A stretch of 64,000 nucleotides of DNA from a virus. Position numbers and translations under genes: made by a program. Below the pieces are notes generated by a model. That model made no database searches, was not told the origin of the DNA, and worked only from the letters and a program-made list of their open reading frames with translations. Below, piece after piece: positions 44,737 through 52,061 of this stretch. Every line of letters begins with the position of its first letter. The stretch's first letter is position 1. The stretch lies in the IMG/VR virus record IMGVR_UViG_3300010938_000281, positions 22,957 to 86,956 of that record; one strand, 5' to 3'.

Positions 44737-46154
44737 TTAGTGATAGTAAACTTGATTTCTACGTTCAAAACAACCTAAACGTCCTTCTTATAGGACGACA
44801 CGGTACTGGCAAAACCAGCAGGGTAAAGAAGTGCTTTGAGAGGCATAATCTCAAGGCGCTTTATTTTTCTGTTTCTACAATGGACCCCTGGGTTGACTTT
44901 GTTGGTATCCCCAAAGAAGTAACCGATGAAAAGGGTATTACATACCTAGACCTTATACGTCCAAAAGCGTTCGCATACGACCAAGTTGAAGCTATTTTTC
45001 TTGACGAATACAATCGCGGCTCCGAAAAGGTTCGTAATGCTACACTTGAACTAATCCAATATAGGTCTATCAACGGTAAGAAATTTAACAACCTTCGTTT
45101 TGTTTGGGCTGCTATTAACCCGGATGATGATATTAACTGTTACGACGTTCAGAAATTAGACCTCGCCCAAAAAGATAGATTTCATATCCATATTGATATT
45201 CCTTATGAACTTGATATGGATTACTTTGCGGATAAATATGGTACACAGGTCGCAAATCGAGTACAAGATTGGTGGAACGACCTTGCTGAAAATATTAAAT
45301 CTATTGTTTCTCCTCGTAGAGTAGACTATGCCCTTGAAGTATATTTGCATATGAACGGCGACCTTAAAGATGTTCTTCCTGTAGCCGCTAATGTTGCACA
45401 TCTTGCAAACGTACTTGAAAAAGATTCTGTTAAGGTCCGCTTAGAATCTATTATGAAAAGCGGTAATGCTAAGTTAGCAGAACCAATTCTAAAGAACGAT
45501 ACCGAATATCAAGAAGCCATTAAGTGGATTCTACTAGATAAGGCCCGTTGCAATTTCTTCCTACCAATCATCAACCATGAGAAATATCGCGCGCTAGTCG
45601 CAGAACATATCAATAACGAGAATATATTGAAGAATATCGCGTCCCCTTTTGATATAAGTCCATCAATTCGTAAGATTCTTCTGGATTGTCATAAAAACAA
45701 CGAATTTAAGAACTCTGTACTTGAAGCTATTCCAGAAGCTACTTCAGATAATTTTAGTAAGAATGTTAGGTCTGTTCAGATTTTTAATCCACAGAAAGGT
45801 TGCAATCCCGGATTCTTTGATAAAATCAACGAGTTTAGTTCTATAGATACCAGCATTCACGAACGTAAGGAAATGATGAAATGGATTATGGAAAACATCG
45901 GCACTACTACAAAGGGTAAAAACGGTGATGCTGTAACAACTATGATGTTTATTGGAAAACAGATGTATAAGACAGTTGATAAAAAGGTTTTATTGAAAGA
46001 ATTTCCCGATATGATTCCGGTATTAAACTGCTGTCTTAAAACAATTGATGGTGGTATTGATATCCGTAAAGATAAAAGATTTAAGTTACTTGGTAAGGCT
46101 ATTGTTCGTCTTGGTGTAGAAGACCTTGTTTGGACTCCTGGTTGCGAGGAATAG
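44733..46154 (+). CDS. MoxR-type AAA+ ATPase
   Basis: 473 residues. Walker A LIGRHGTGKTSRV at residues ~18-30; WVDFVGIPKEV after it; Walker B IFLDEYNRG near residue 90; sensor 1 in FVWAAINPDDD (~125) and the arginine-rich KLDLAQKDRFHI segment. The remaining half is helical. MoxR-type ATPases act with VWA-domain proteins as metal-dependent chaperones. Coupled to the phosphoesterase upstream and, one base after its stop, the VWA gene. Confidence 0.85.
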   Translation: MISDSKLDFYVQNNLNVLLIGRHGTGKTSRVKKCFERHNLKALYFSVSTMDPWVDFVGIPKEVTDEKGITYLDLIRPKAFAYDQVEAIFLDEYNRGSEKVRNATLELIQYRSINGKKFNNLRFVWAAINPDDDINCYDVQKLDLAQKDRFHIHIDIPYELDMDYFADKYGTQVANRVQDWWNDLAENIKSIVSPRRVDYALEVYLHMNGDLKDVLPVAANVAHLANVLEKDSVKVRLESIMKSGNAKLAEPILKNDTEYQEAIKWILLDKARCNFFLPIINHEKYRALVAEHINNENILKNIASPFDISPSIRKILLDCHKNNEFKNSVLEAIPEATSDNFSKNVRSVQIFNPQKGCNPGFFDKINEFSSIDTSIHERKEMMKWIMENIGTTTKGKNGDAVTTMMFIGKQMYKTVDKKVLLKEFPDMIPVLNCCLKTIDGGIDIRKDKRFKLLGKAIVRLGVEDLVWTPGCEE

Positions 46155-46155
46155 T

Positions 46156-47370
46156 ATGGACAATAAGCTTAGACAAGCATTACATACGCTAGAATGTTAT
46201 AATGGTATTTTTAGGCAGCTATGGGAACTTGGTAGAATTCATTTTACCGAGAGCGTTCCTACGGCGTGTATTCGTTTTGATAAAGAAGGAAATGGGCTAC
46301 AATTCTGCTTTAATCCTAAACTATACGAACAAATGTCTAATTATGAGGTGGCTTTCGTTATAGCTCATGAGTGTATGCACGTTATGCTTTATCATGGTAG
46401 AAGATTTGTTAAAAGGCCGGATTATAAATCTCGACATGAGGTATGGAACATAGCTGCTGATATAGCTATTCATGAAATTCTATTTGGAGAATTTGGATTT
46501 GATAGAAGCCTTATCACTACTATTGAGCCATGCACTGTAGACGGTGTATTTAAGGATAGTAAGAGTTTTATTCGGCGTGGTGAAACTACAGAGTATTATT
46601 TTGACAAGCTACATAAAGAGGGTAAAGTAAAATACGTTTCTTTTGACGAACATGATTTTGATGATGCTTTTGCCAACGCCGCTGATTCTGCTATGCAAAA
46701 AGCTTATCGTAGGCTAACAGAGATAGAGAAAAAAGAACTACAGCGTAAAGTTGGACAAAAAGTAGAAGACAAAGAAAAACGTAAAAATGATAATAATGTA
46801 GGTACTGGGGCTGGTATCACCGTATACGATGCCTTAATTCATGAACTGCCCAAAAAGAAATGGGAGCTTATTATTAAAGAATGGGCACAAGCATTTCTTA
46901 AAACTGACAAGTATGATTGGACAAGACGAGATAGAAGAATTTCTCATCTACCTAAAGATATGTTTCTACCTGGAAGCCTAGAACAACATTATAAGAAACA
47001 AAAGCTGTGGATGTTCTTAGATACGTCTGGTAGTTGTATTGATTTAGCTCCTAGATTTTTAAGCGCTGCCGCATCACTTCCCCCTAAATTCTTCGATGTG
47101 AGAGTATTTTGTTTTGATACTAAAATATACGAAATAGATATTCGTAAACAAGAAGTATTAGGAGGCGGCGGTACTTCGTTTGATATTATTGAGGAATATA
47201 TTCGTAAGCAACCAGATAATCCAGACTGTGTATTCGTTACCACTGACGGTTATGGTAACGATGTATTTCCTGCCGAACCTAAAAAATGGCACGTATTTCT
47301 TACATCTGATAATAGAAAGAACTTTCCTAAACAATGTAACTTTCACTCGTTTAAGGAGGGGTTTGAGTGA
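46156..47370 (+). CDS. VWA-like/DUF2201-type metallopeptidase-like protein
   Basis: 404 residues from ATG 46156 (RBS GAGGAA). The N-terminal half has VAFVIAHECMHVMLYHG, a zincin-type HExxH (HECMH) with a further conserved NIAADIAIHEIL helix. The C-terminal ~140 residues are VWA-like: KLWMFLDTSGSC (MIDAS-type D-T-S-G-S), GGGGTSFDIIEEYI and FVTTDGYGND. The pair with MoxR is a known bacterial and phage arrangement. It may remodel or cleave a host protein; target unknown. Confidence 0.8.
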   Translation: MDNKLRQALHTLECYNGIFRQLWELGRIHFTESVPTACIRFDKEGNGLQFCFNPKLYEQMSNYEVAFVIAHECMHVMLYHGRRFVKRPDYKSRHEVWNIAADIAIHEILFGEFGFDRSLITTIEPCTVDGVFKDSKSFIRRGETTEYYFDKLHKEGKVKYVSFDEHDFDDAFANAADSAMQKAYRRLTEIEKKELQRKVGQKVEDKEKRKNDNNVGTGAGITVYDALIHELPKKKWELIIKEWAQAFLKTDKYDWTRRDRRISHLPKDMFLPGSLEQHYKKQKLWMFLDTSGSCIDLAPRFLSAAASLPPKFFDVRVFCFDTKIYEIDIRKQEVLGGGGTSFDIIEEYIRKQPDNPDCVFVTTDGYGNDVFPAEPKKWHVFLTSDNRKNFPKQCNFHSFKEGFE

Positions 47371-47582
47371 ACTACTACTGTCCAGAGCTAGATGAAATAT
47401 TTTCCCATGATTTTCTATCTCACAACATACGAAATATTAAATCTAGTAGGGTTATTGCTTTAGATTGGGAAAATTCTAATGGAAGAATATTCTCTGGAGC
47501 AATAATACTACTAACACCAATACCCGGACAACCATTAGCGCAGGATGTGTCTCTAATAATAATTAAAGACTCTTATGTTTAA
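47367..47582 (+). CDS. Micro-ORF family member a
   Basis: 71 residues from GTG 47367 (very strong RBS AAGGAGGGG), overlapping the VWA stop. MNYYCPELDEIFSH defines the family's N-terminal pattern; the rest includes RVIALDWENSNGRIF. First and longest intact member of the array. Function unknown. Confidence 0.65.
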   Translation: MNYYCPELDEIFSHDFLSHNIRNIKSSRVIALDWENSNGRIFSGAIILLTPIPGQPLAQDVSLIIIKDSYV

Positions 47583-47793
47583 TGATATATATGAACCGTA
47601 TAGAAACGCGTCAGCAATATATATTCACGAAGCTGATGAATTCTACGATATAATATTTAAGGATGATTATCCATACACCCGCATTGATGGAGTTGAACAT
47701 CTTTGTTTATATGACAGTGGGAATACTATGGTATTTTATCAACACGAGATAACTATATGTAAAATACTATGGTCTAATTATGCTGATATATAA
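47575..47793 (+). CDS. Small hypothetical protein in the micro-ORF array
   Basis: 72 residues, acidic, with ICKILWSNYADI at the C-terminus, similar to the end of the 47971 product (LHYIWSNFEEC). Overlaps neighbours on both sides. Function unknown. Confidence 0.55.
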   Translation: MFNDIYEPYRNASAIYIHEADEFYDIIFKDDYPYTRIDGVEHLCLYDSGNTMVFYQHEITICKILWSNYADI

Positions 47794-47984
47794 CGATATT
47801 ATAGACGGGGGTCTATTTTATAAGACATAATATTCTTGAAGAAAGGTATATTAGGTTTTTTGGTATAGATAGGATAATTCAAAAAAGAACCGAAAAAGAA
47901 TACGTTGTAGTGTTGTCTAACACCGACTGGTTTTTTACAACCGTGAACGAAAACTACTATGAGGAATACGATGTTGATATATGA
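47780..47984 (+). pseudogene. Micro-ORF family member with a poly-G frameshift
   Basis: ATG 47780 encodes MLIYNDIIDGG then stops after 16 codons. Removing one base from the GGGGG run at 47807-47811 opens a frame to 47984 (YFIRHNILEERYIRFFGID and on to ENYYEEYDVDI). A natural indel or an assembly error in a homopolymer. Confidence 0.45.
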
Positions 47985-48111
47985 TATTTCTGACGATAGA
48001 ATTTTCGAAGCTTATAACTTAGGCTGGTTTCACGCTTCAAGAGCTTTAGATATTCTCGAAAAAAGAAACTATACTTTGCACTATATTTGGTCTAACTTTG
48101 AGGAATGTTAA
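47971..48111 (+). CDS. Micro-ORF family member d
   Basis: 46 residues, MLIYDISDDRIFEAYNLGWF, ending LHYIWSNFEEC. Overlaps the preceding frame. Same N-terminal pattern as its neighbours. Confidence 0.5.
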   Translation: MLIYDISDDRIFEAYNLGWFHASRALDILEKRNYTLHYIWSNFEEC

Positions 48112-48189
48112 GATATATTCCAGAAACTAAGAACTATTATGTGCGGTTCTAAGATATGGGACGACTTCGATGAGCCATATACTAATTGA
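48105..48189 (+). pseudogene. Decayed micro-ORF
   Basis: ATG 48105 (GAGGA just before) encodes MLRYIPETKNYYVRF and stops. A second frame from 48139 reads GSKIWDDFDEPYTN. The two would join by one frameshift. Confidence 0.3.
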
Positions 48190-48280
48190 AATTATAGCTA
48201 ATACAATTAACGATTTTATTATACCGTATAATTCATGGAAAGAATTTGTTCCAGAGTATATGACTAGGACTCATAAATGA
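48170..48280 (+). CDS. Small hypothetical protein
   Basis: 36 residues (MSHILIEIIANTINDFIIPY and on), with a stop overlapping the next ATG. Lacks the family's Tyr/Asp pattern; may be non-functional. Confidence 0.3.
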   Translation: MSHILIEIIANTINDFIIPYNSWKEFVPEYMTRTHK

Positions 48281-48381
48281 TACTTGTATATAATTTTGAT
48301 TACGATGAAATATTGCCTATTATGGATATTTACGATGATTTATTGTCCGAAATTCGACTTGGTATTAGAACAGAATTATAA
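48277..48381 (+). CDS. Micro-ORF family member e
   Basis: 34 residues, MILVYNFDYDEILPIMDIYD. Starts in the stop of the previous ORF and overlaps the next member by 47 bases in another frame. Confidence 0.35.
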   Translation: MILVYNFDYDEILPIMDIYDDLLSEIRLGIRTEL

Positions 48382-48526
48382 AGACGATACGGCGTATCAT
48401 GATGGATTTTGGTATTTTATAGGATATAATACGTATAAAGAGGTTGTTCTATTGTCCGGCCGCGAACGTAAAAAACCTTTAGACGATGAAAGAGTTTATG
48501 GTATTTGGGTTGATTTATGTACCTAG
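48335..48526 (+). CDS. Micro-ORF family member f
   Basis: 63 residues from ATG 48335, MIYCPKFDLVLEQNY, closely like member a's MNYYCPELDEIFSH. The C-terminal part (VVLLSGRERKKPLDDERVYG) differs. Better preserved than most. Confidence 0.5.
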   Translation: MIYCPKFDLVLEQNYKDDTAYHDGFWYFIGYNTYKEVVLLSGRERKKPLDDERVYGIWVDLCT

Positions 48527-48581
48527 AATAGATGGTATATTTATGTTTAGTTCTCCTATTAACAGTATATGTATTGTGTAA
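48510..48581 (+). CDS. Micro-ORF family fragment
   Basis: 23 codons from TTG 48510: (L)IYVPRIDGIFMFSSPINS. Fits the family pattern but is short and has no clear RBS, so probably a remnant. Confidence 0.25.
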   Translation: MIYVPRIDGIFMFSSPINSICIV

Positions 48582-48591
48582 CCTGAGTATG

Positions 48592-48723
48592 ATGATTTAT
48601 AACATATTGAGTGATGAAATATTCCTTGGTACAGTACACGACCTATTTAGAATAATGTATATACCTAAAGACGAGGATGATTTACCAGCAATAAAAAAAC
48701 GAGTATGGACTCCGTGGGACTAA
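48592..48723 (+). CDS. Micro-ORF family member g
   Basis: 43 residues, MIYNILSDEIFLGTVHDLF, with a charged C-terminus ending KKRVWTPWD. An in-frame ATG sits one codon earlier. Confidence 0.4.
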   Translation: MIYNILSDEIFLGTVHDLFRIMYIPKDEDDLPAIKKRVWTPWD

Positions 48724-48724
48724 T

Positions 48725-48943
48725 ATGTGGTATCAAAGACAGCTTGATGTTATATTTGTCTCTAGTGATATAACAGAAGATGGTAGCTTTGTTCATATGA
48801 ATGGAACTGAGAGATTCAGAAGACATAGCGTCCATGTTCATAAAATATGGGACGAACTTGAAGAGGAACAAGATGTTGTTTTACCATGTACAGAGCGACC
48901 AAGTAATAAAAACGGACCGATATTTCTCCCTACCAAAACATAG
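48725..48943 (+). CDS. Micro-ORF family member h
   Basis: 72 residues, MWYQRQLDVIFVSSDITEDG; the middle is His/Arg-rich and the end is Pro/Lys-rich. Begins one base after the previous stop. Confidence 0.5.
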   Translation: MWYQRQLDVIFVSSDITEDGSFVHMNGTERFRRHSVHVHKIWDELEEEQDVVLPCTERPSNKNGPIFLPTKT

Positions 48944-48967
48944 AATACTTGTGTGGGATTTATTTGA

Positions 48968-49102
48968 GGAGGATTAAATCTAGTAGATGGAGATTATGAT
49001 TGGGCCGGACCTGACGTACTACGACACAATCCAAGCTTAAAAATAAAGAACTTGCGAAGGTGTATTAAGGTTGGCGTTTTTGGGCGCTACGTGATTAGTT
49101 AA
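48968..49102 (+). pseudogene. Decayed micro-ORF without a start codon
   Basis: Open frame after a perfect AGGAGG RBS but with no usable start: NLVDGDYDWAGPDVLRHNP and on to FGRYVIS. A 17-codon ORF starting at 48987 overlaps it in another frame. Confidence 0.3.
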
Positions 49103-49148
49103 GGTGTAACAATGTCTATAAGACCCGCTTGCCGTCTGGAGAATTAAG

Positions 49149-49256
49149 TTGTATTACTACGCGAAAGACGATAAGATATTCAACCATAGTATGCGCCCAT
49201 TCTATGATTTTGGTCATGAGTATGTAATAGGTATACTAATATGGGAACCGTGGTAG
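49149..49256 (+). CDS. Micro-ORF family member i (TTG start)
   Basis: 35 residues from TTG 49149, seven bases after GGAG: (L)YYYAKDDKIFNHSMRPF ending VIGILIWEPW. The RBS and the motif decide the start. Confidence 0.45.
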   Translation: MYYYAKDDKIFNHSMRPFYDFGHEYVIGILIWEPW

Positions 49257-49257
49257 T

Positions 49258-49296
49258 ATGTATTATTATCCCAACTTGGATATGGTTTCACATTAG
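49258..49296 (+). pseudogene. Truncated micro-ORF, last of the array
   Basis: ATG 49258, MYYYPNLDMVSH then stop. Starts like the MYYYPQYD product at 63241 but ends where base composition changes. Confidence 0.3.
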
Positions 49297-49460
49297 GACA
49301 ATATATGTGGGAACCGGACGCTTGTGGCCTATGTTGATAGTGTGAGTGTTACATTCTGATATTTGGTCCCGGTTTTGCCTCGACCACCTGTCGATTTTCG
49401 AGCCTGCACGCCGGTACACATACTGAACAAAAAACCCCACCCGGCAGTCGCCCCGATGAC

Positions 49461-49490
49461 GTAAACCCTTACACGCCAAGGGGTTACGCC
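49461..49490 (+). repeat. Intergenic S element, single copy (S1)
   Basis: GTAAACCCTTACACGCC then AAGGGGTTACGCC; matches the ~30-bp consensus YAAACCCTTACAC-N3-AA-N5-TTAC in plus orientation, 100 bases before a promoter. From 49297 to 49656 this repeat and the promoter are the only features I see. Confidence 0.7.
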
Positions 49491-49591
49491 CACCACATCA
49501 AAACTTTCGTGCCCGGCATGGTCAATCTTTTAGCATGACATTTGCTCATAATAAATTATCTCAGAATTTTATAAAATTGTTCAAGACGGCC

Positions 49592-49619
49592 TTGACTCCA
49601 CGCCGATACTTGGTATAAT
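49592..49619 (+). promoter_or_regulatory. Sigma-70 promoter
   Basis: TTGACT, 16-base spacer, TATAAT, upstream of the acidic protein gene at 49657. Confidence 0.85.
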
Positions 49620-49656
49620 GCACACATCGGACAGCCAACCCTCAACGGAGACGACC

Positions 49657-49902
49657 ATGAGCCAGTTCAATGAATTCGACGCCGAACTTGAAGCGGAACG
49701 TGCCTTCGGGATGACGGGGTATGACTACGCGGATTATAACGATTACCTTGATGGTGACGACCTCGCGAACTACAACGCTAACGAAGCGGATGATTACCGC
49801 GATGAGGGTATGGATGATTTCGACCCGTCCGAATATGAGGCGTCCGACGAAGCCGACATGTACGGCGGATGGGATGATGACGGTGGGCGGTATGATGAGT
49901 AA
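49657..49902 (+). CDS. Highly acidic small protein
   Basis: 81 residues from ATG 49657 with RBS GGAG seven bases upstream. About half of the residues are Asp, Glu or Tyr (YDYADYNDYLDGDDLANYN), with almost no hydrophobic core. Such proteins in early regions often mimic DNA to block host nucleases or regulators; this is an inference from composition. First gene of the GC-richer region, with its own strong promoter. Confidence 0.65.
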   Translation: MSQFNEFDAELEAERAFGMTGYDYADYNDYLDGDDLANYNANEADDYRDEGMDDFDPSEYEASDEADMYGGWDDDGGRYDE

Positions 49903-49982
49903 CGCTTGACGCGGCGGCGTCTAAAGTCCGCGTCGGGGTTTGCGGTCATCCTGACATATAAAACCGCTTATTATACACCTAA

Positions 49983-50036
49983 CTGCGGTGAAGCAACGTA
50001 TAAAGCTCTGTTGCTCAATGTGCGTCCGGCCCGCAG
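49983..50036 (+). other. Candidate small structured RNA (R1)
   Basis: CTGCGG at 49983 pairs with CCGCAG at 50031, enclosing a hairpin AGCAAC...GTTGCT whose loop holds AAAGCTCT. Shares AAGCTCTGT followed by ATGTG with the element at 51379. Located in the 3' region of the acidic gene transcript. Confidence 0.35.
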
Positions 50037-50055
50037 CCTTGACTACCGAACGCAA

Positions 50056-50130
50056 CCTCTTACGGTGTAACGGGTTAGCGTATCGGGAGGACTTCCGATA
50101 GCGTAAAGCCTTACAGCATATAGACTTACA
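50056..50130 (+). repeat. Intergenic S element, inverted pair (S2)
   Basis: A minus-orientation copy (50056-50080) and a plus copy (50101-50130) flank TATCGG-GAGGACTT-CCGATA, making one large imperfect palindrome. Confidence 0.75.
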
Positions 50131-50260
50131 TCACATTTCCACTATTGAAAAATACATACCTCTTTCCCGTTCAGCAAGTAACGTACCGCTATTCATTTGG
50201 CATACGCTTTGCTCTATTATTTATTTCTTTTTTATTTTTCTTTTTTCTATGATATTGTGA

Positions 50261-50288
50261 TTGACAATCCGAACCATGACGATATAAT
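50261..50288 (+). promoter_or_regulatory. Sigma-70 promoter
   Basis: TTGACA, 16-base spacer, TATAAT; both boxes are consensus. Upstream of the 50331 gene. Confidence 0.85.
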
Positions 50289-50330
50289 ACACGCATGGAA
50301 ACGACAAACGCCCAAACCGGAGAGAAGAAA

Positions 50331-50471
50331 ATGCTGCAAGACATGGATTATGTTTGCGACAACATGGACAAAATCAATGAAGCAATTCGTGAGGCCGACG
50401 CTGAAATTCAACCGGTTCTCGACCTCTGCACGGTTCTGGAATGGTACGGTATCGAAATCCTATACGAATAA
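50331..50471 (+). CDS. Small hypothetical protein
   Basis: 46 residues from ATG 50331, preceded by GGAGAGAAG. Acidic and helical (DNMDKINEAIREADAEI). An in-frame ATG at 50295 is possible but has no RBS. Directly behind a consensus promoter, so a real early gene; function unknown. Confidence 0.55.
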   Translation: MLQDMDYVCDNMDKINEAIREADAEIQPVLDLCTVLEWYGIEILYE

Positions 50472-50584
50472 TTCGCACAATCCGATATCCGGCGGATAAA
50501 TCCGGTTTTGGGAGTTTCGGCGGTAAGTTGTACCTTGTAATTAAAACTGCCGCACATGTTTATTTTACTTCTCAGGATTTCACA

Positions 50585-50665
50585 ATGTATGGTTTGTTTC
50601 TTATCACCCTTTTCGTCGTCGCATCTATTATTGGATACCTGACGGAAAAGCAAGTATCGGAATGA
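50585..50665 (+). CDS. Tiny membrane protein
   Basis: 26 residues from ATG 50585 (AGGA upstream): MYGLFLITLFVVASIIGYL is one transmembrane helix with a charged C-terminus. Its stop overlaps the next start. Confidence 0.5.
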   Translation: MYGLFLITLFVVASIIGYLTEKQVSE

Positions 50666-50784
50666 ACATGGATATCATCGACAAAATTCTTGTGACGATT
50701 ATCGGATTTGTTGTAATCAACATCCTGATTTGTCTGTTTACGGCATGGGATATTCTGTCGATATACGCTCGCTTTAGCATGTGA
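50662..50784 (+). CDS. Small membrane protein
   Basis: 40 residues with one long hydrophobic helix (ILVTIIGFVVINILICLF). Coupled by ATGA overlap to the 26-residue membrane protein; the two may form a complex in the host membrane. Confidence 0.55.
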   Translation: MNMDIIDKILVTIIGFVVINILICLFTAWDILSIYARFSM

Positions 50785-50796
50785 AATGCGTTGCGA

Positions 50797-50824
50797 TAAA
50801 GCCTTACGGTGTAAGGACTTAGCG
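50797..50824 (-). repeat. Intergenic S element, single copy, minus orientation (S3)
   Basis: Minus-strand CTAAGTCCTTACACCGTAA and on; one half of the usual pair. Confidence 0.6.
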
Positions 50825-50850
50825 TATCCGAAGCATGGTTGACCGATGGT

Positions 50851-50961
50851 ATGATTGCATCAGAAGCGAGATTCTATCTGTCATTCTACAGTATGAATAC
50901 GCCAGAAAATGTTTCCGCCGTCGTCGAATTCTTCAAGAATTACCTTGACAGTCTCCGATAA
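50851..50961 (+). CDS. Possible small protein
   Basis: 36 residues (MIASEARFYLSFYSMNTPEN and on to KNYLDSLR) running through the -35 box of the next promoter. No clear RBS; an overlapping 37-codon frame from 50834 is an alternative. Tentative. Confidence 0.35.
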   Translation: MIASEARFYLSFYSMNTPENVSAVVEFFKNYLDSLR

Positions 50962-50973
50962 CTATGGTATAAT
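50945..50973 (+). promoter_or_regulatory. Sigma-70 promoter
   Basis: TTGACA, 17-base spacer, TATAAT; about 30 bases before the 51003 gene. Confidence 0.85.
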
Positions 50974-51002
50974 CTGGAAATGACAAACAGGGGAGAAATG
51001 AA

Positions 51003-51179
51003 ATGAGATTCCTAATTTATACCGATGGCACTTTCCGATGCGTCTTTCAAGGAAGCAATTGCCTTGACATTGTTGCGGAATACTGCAAGAATAACTTTCC
51101 CGGCGAAACCGCCGTTGTGAAGTATCTTGATACAAATGGTAAACTCACTTCCAAGGTTATTTATCGGGGGCAGCAATGA
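51003..51179 (+). CDS. Small hypothetical protein
   Basis: 58 residues from ATG 51003 behind GGGGAG. MRFLIYTDGTFRCVFQGSN suggests a small beta domain. Stop overlaps the next start (ATGA). First gene of a two-gene unit with its own promoter. Confidence 0.6.
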   Translation: MRFLIYTDGTFRCVFQGSNCLDIVAEYCKNNFPGETAVVKYLDTNGKLTSKVIYRGQQ

Positions 51180-51352
51180 ATCAAGCAAGCCAGTATTCGA
51201 CAATCGGCTATATCATGGACTATGGTAACCTGGTCAAGGTAGTGATTCTGCGACACGACGGTAAGAACGTTATTGTGCGTCGTCTGGGCGAATTCAATAA
51301 GGTGATTGTATTGAATGCGAATGAGGTGTTTGAACGCGACTTGGCCGAATAG
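51176..51352 (+). CDS. Small hypothetical protein, coupled
   Basis: 58 residues (MNQASQYSTIGYIMDYGNLV and on), a basic beta-rich small domain of unknown function. Overlaps the previous gene by 4 bases. Confidence 0.6.
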   Translation: MNQASQYSTIGYIMDYGNLVKVVILRHDGKNVIVRRLGEFNKVIVLNANEVFERDLAE

Positions 51353-51378
51353 GCTATATGGGCTGACGCCGGTTAGCG

Positions 51379-51441
51379 GCGCATGTCCGTACACTTAAGC
51401 TCTGTACGGATGTGTAGCAGGCGCGATTCCCGCCGATGCGC
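51379..51441 (+). other. Candidate small structured RNA (R2)
   Basis: GCGCAT pairs with ATGCGC, enclosing an 8-bp hairpin (TCCGTACA/TGTACGGA, loop CTTAAGCTC) and a second hairpin GGCG-CGATTCC-CGCC. Shares AAGCTCTGT...ATGTG with R1. It has a tRNA-like look, but there is no D arm and the anticodon-like loop has nine bases. Confidence 0.4.
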
Positions 51442-51501
51442 TTTGTTACATCCGCTCTTTGCGGATATCACGCGCAAACCCGCACCCCCGCGAAAATACT
51501 T
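51442..51501 (+). repeat. Two-block T element (T1)
   Basis: TTTGTTACATCC, 34 bases, then CCGCGAAAATACTT. Weakest of the four copies at the second block. It sits 12 bases before a small gene's start. Confidence 0.5.
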
Positions 51502-51512
51502 AGGGAGATAAA

Positions 51513-51650
51513 ATGATATTCTCACAGTCTATTCCGACAATTGAGGGATGGATAGGTGCGATGATTTTTCCCCGATATTCTAAACCCTTACAGCACAACA
51601 ACTTACGCCAATATTTCAAAATCTCACAATTTTACCGATTACACGCTTGA
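51513..51650 (+). CDS. Possible small protein overlapping an S element and a promoter
   Basis: 45 residues from ATG 51513 with a strong RBS (AGGGAGATAAA). The second half is the translation of S4 and the following promoter region, so the functional part may be only the first ~25 residues (MIFSQSIPTIEGWIGAMIF). Confidence 0.4.
   Translation: MIFSQSIPTIEGWIGAMIFPRYSKPLQHNNLRQYFKISQFYRLHA
51580..51609 (+). repeat. Intergenic S element, single copy (S4)
   Basis: CTAAACCCTTACAGCACAA then CAACTTACGCC; 38 bases upstream of the next -35 box. Confidence 0.7.
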
Positions 51651-51675
51651 CTCACGGTCGATAAGGTGTTATAAT
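51647..51675 (+). promoter_or_regulatory. Sigma-70 promoter
   Basis: TTGACT, 17-base spacer, TATAAT; start of the 51.7-52.7 kb operon. Confidence 0.85.
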
Positions 51676-51732
51676 CGGCCCATCACAGCAACCTACTCAA
51701 CGTTGAAAAGCGTGGGCGTGGGCCGTATAGGT

Positions 51733-51846
51733 ATGGAGTTAGGTCTTGAGAGTTGGCGGTGGTTGTGGAATACGCTTTGTGTTGATTCGCGGCCTGTTCA
51801 AGAGTTGATTCAGGTATTGGAAGATGAAGGTCTTATCTTGGAGTAG
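51733..51846 (+). CDS. Small hypothetical protein
   Basis: 37 residues, MELGLESWRWLWNTLCVDSR and on, helical. No strong RBS; a GTG start a few codons upstream is possible. Followed after 2 bases by the next gene, whose RBS lies in its 3' end. Confidence 0.45.
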   Translation: MELGLESWRWLWNTLCVDSRPVQELIQVLEDEGLILE

Positions 51847-51848
51847 CA

Positions 51849-52061
51849 ATGAAATTTCTAGCTCTCGGTATCTGTTACGAAGACGGAACCAACAATTCCC
51901 TTGAAGTTAATTTCATCGACCCGCAACTTACTTCTGATGCACTGCGTAAAAAGTTTAAGTATCCTGAATCGTTCAAATGGGACAGGATATTCCTGATTCG
52001 CAATGATATAGAAAGTCCGTCTGTGGTCTGCAACTGGGAGCTTGCCAAGGATTTCTCATAA
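51849..52061 (+). CDS. Small hypothetical protein
   Basis: 70 residues with RBS TTGGAG. MKFLALGICYEDGTNNSLEV leads a small alpha/beta domain. Family not recognised. Confidence 0.6.
   Translation: MKFLALGICYEDGTNNSLEVNFIDPQLTSDALRKKFKYPESFKWDRIFLIRNDIESPSVVCNWELAKDFS

Noticed and set aside
51379-51441. tRNA gene
   Set aside because: No D arm and a nine-base loop; kept only as a structured RNA candidate.
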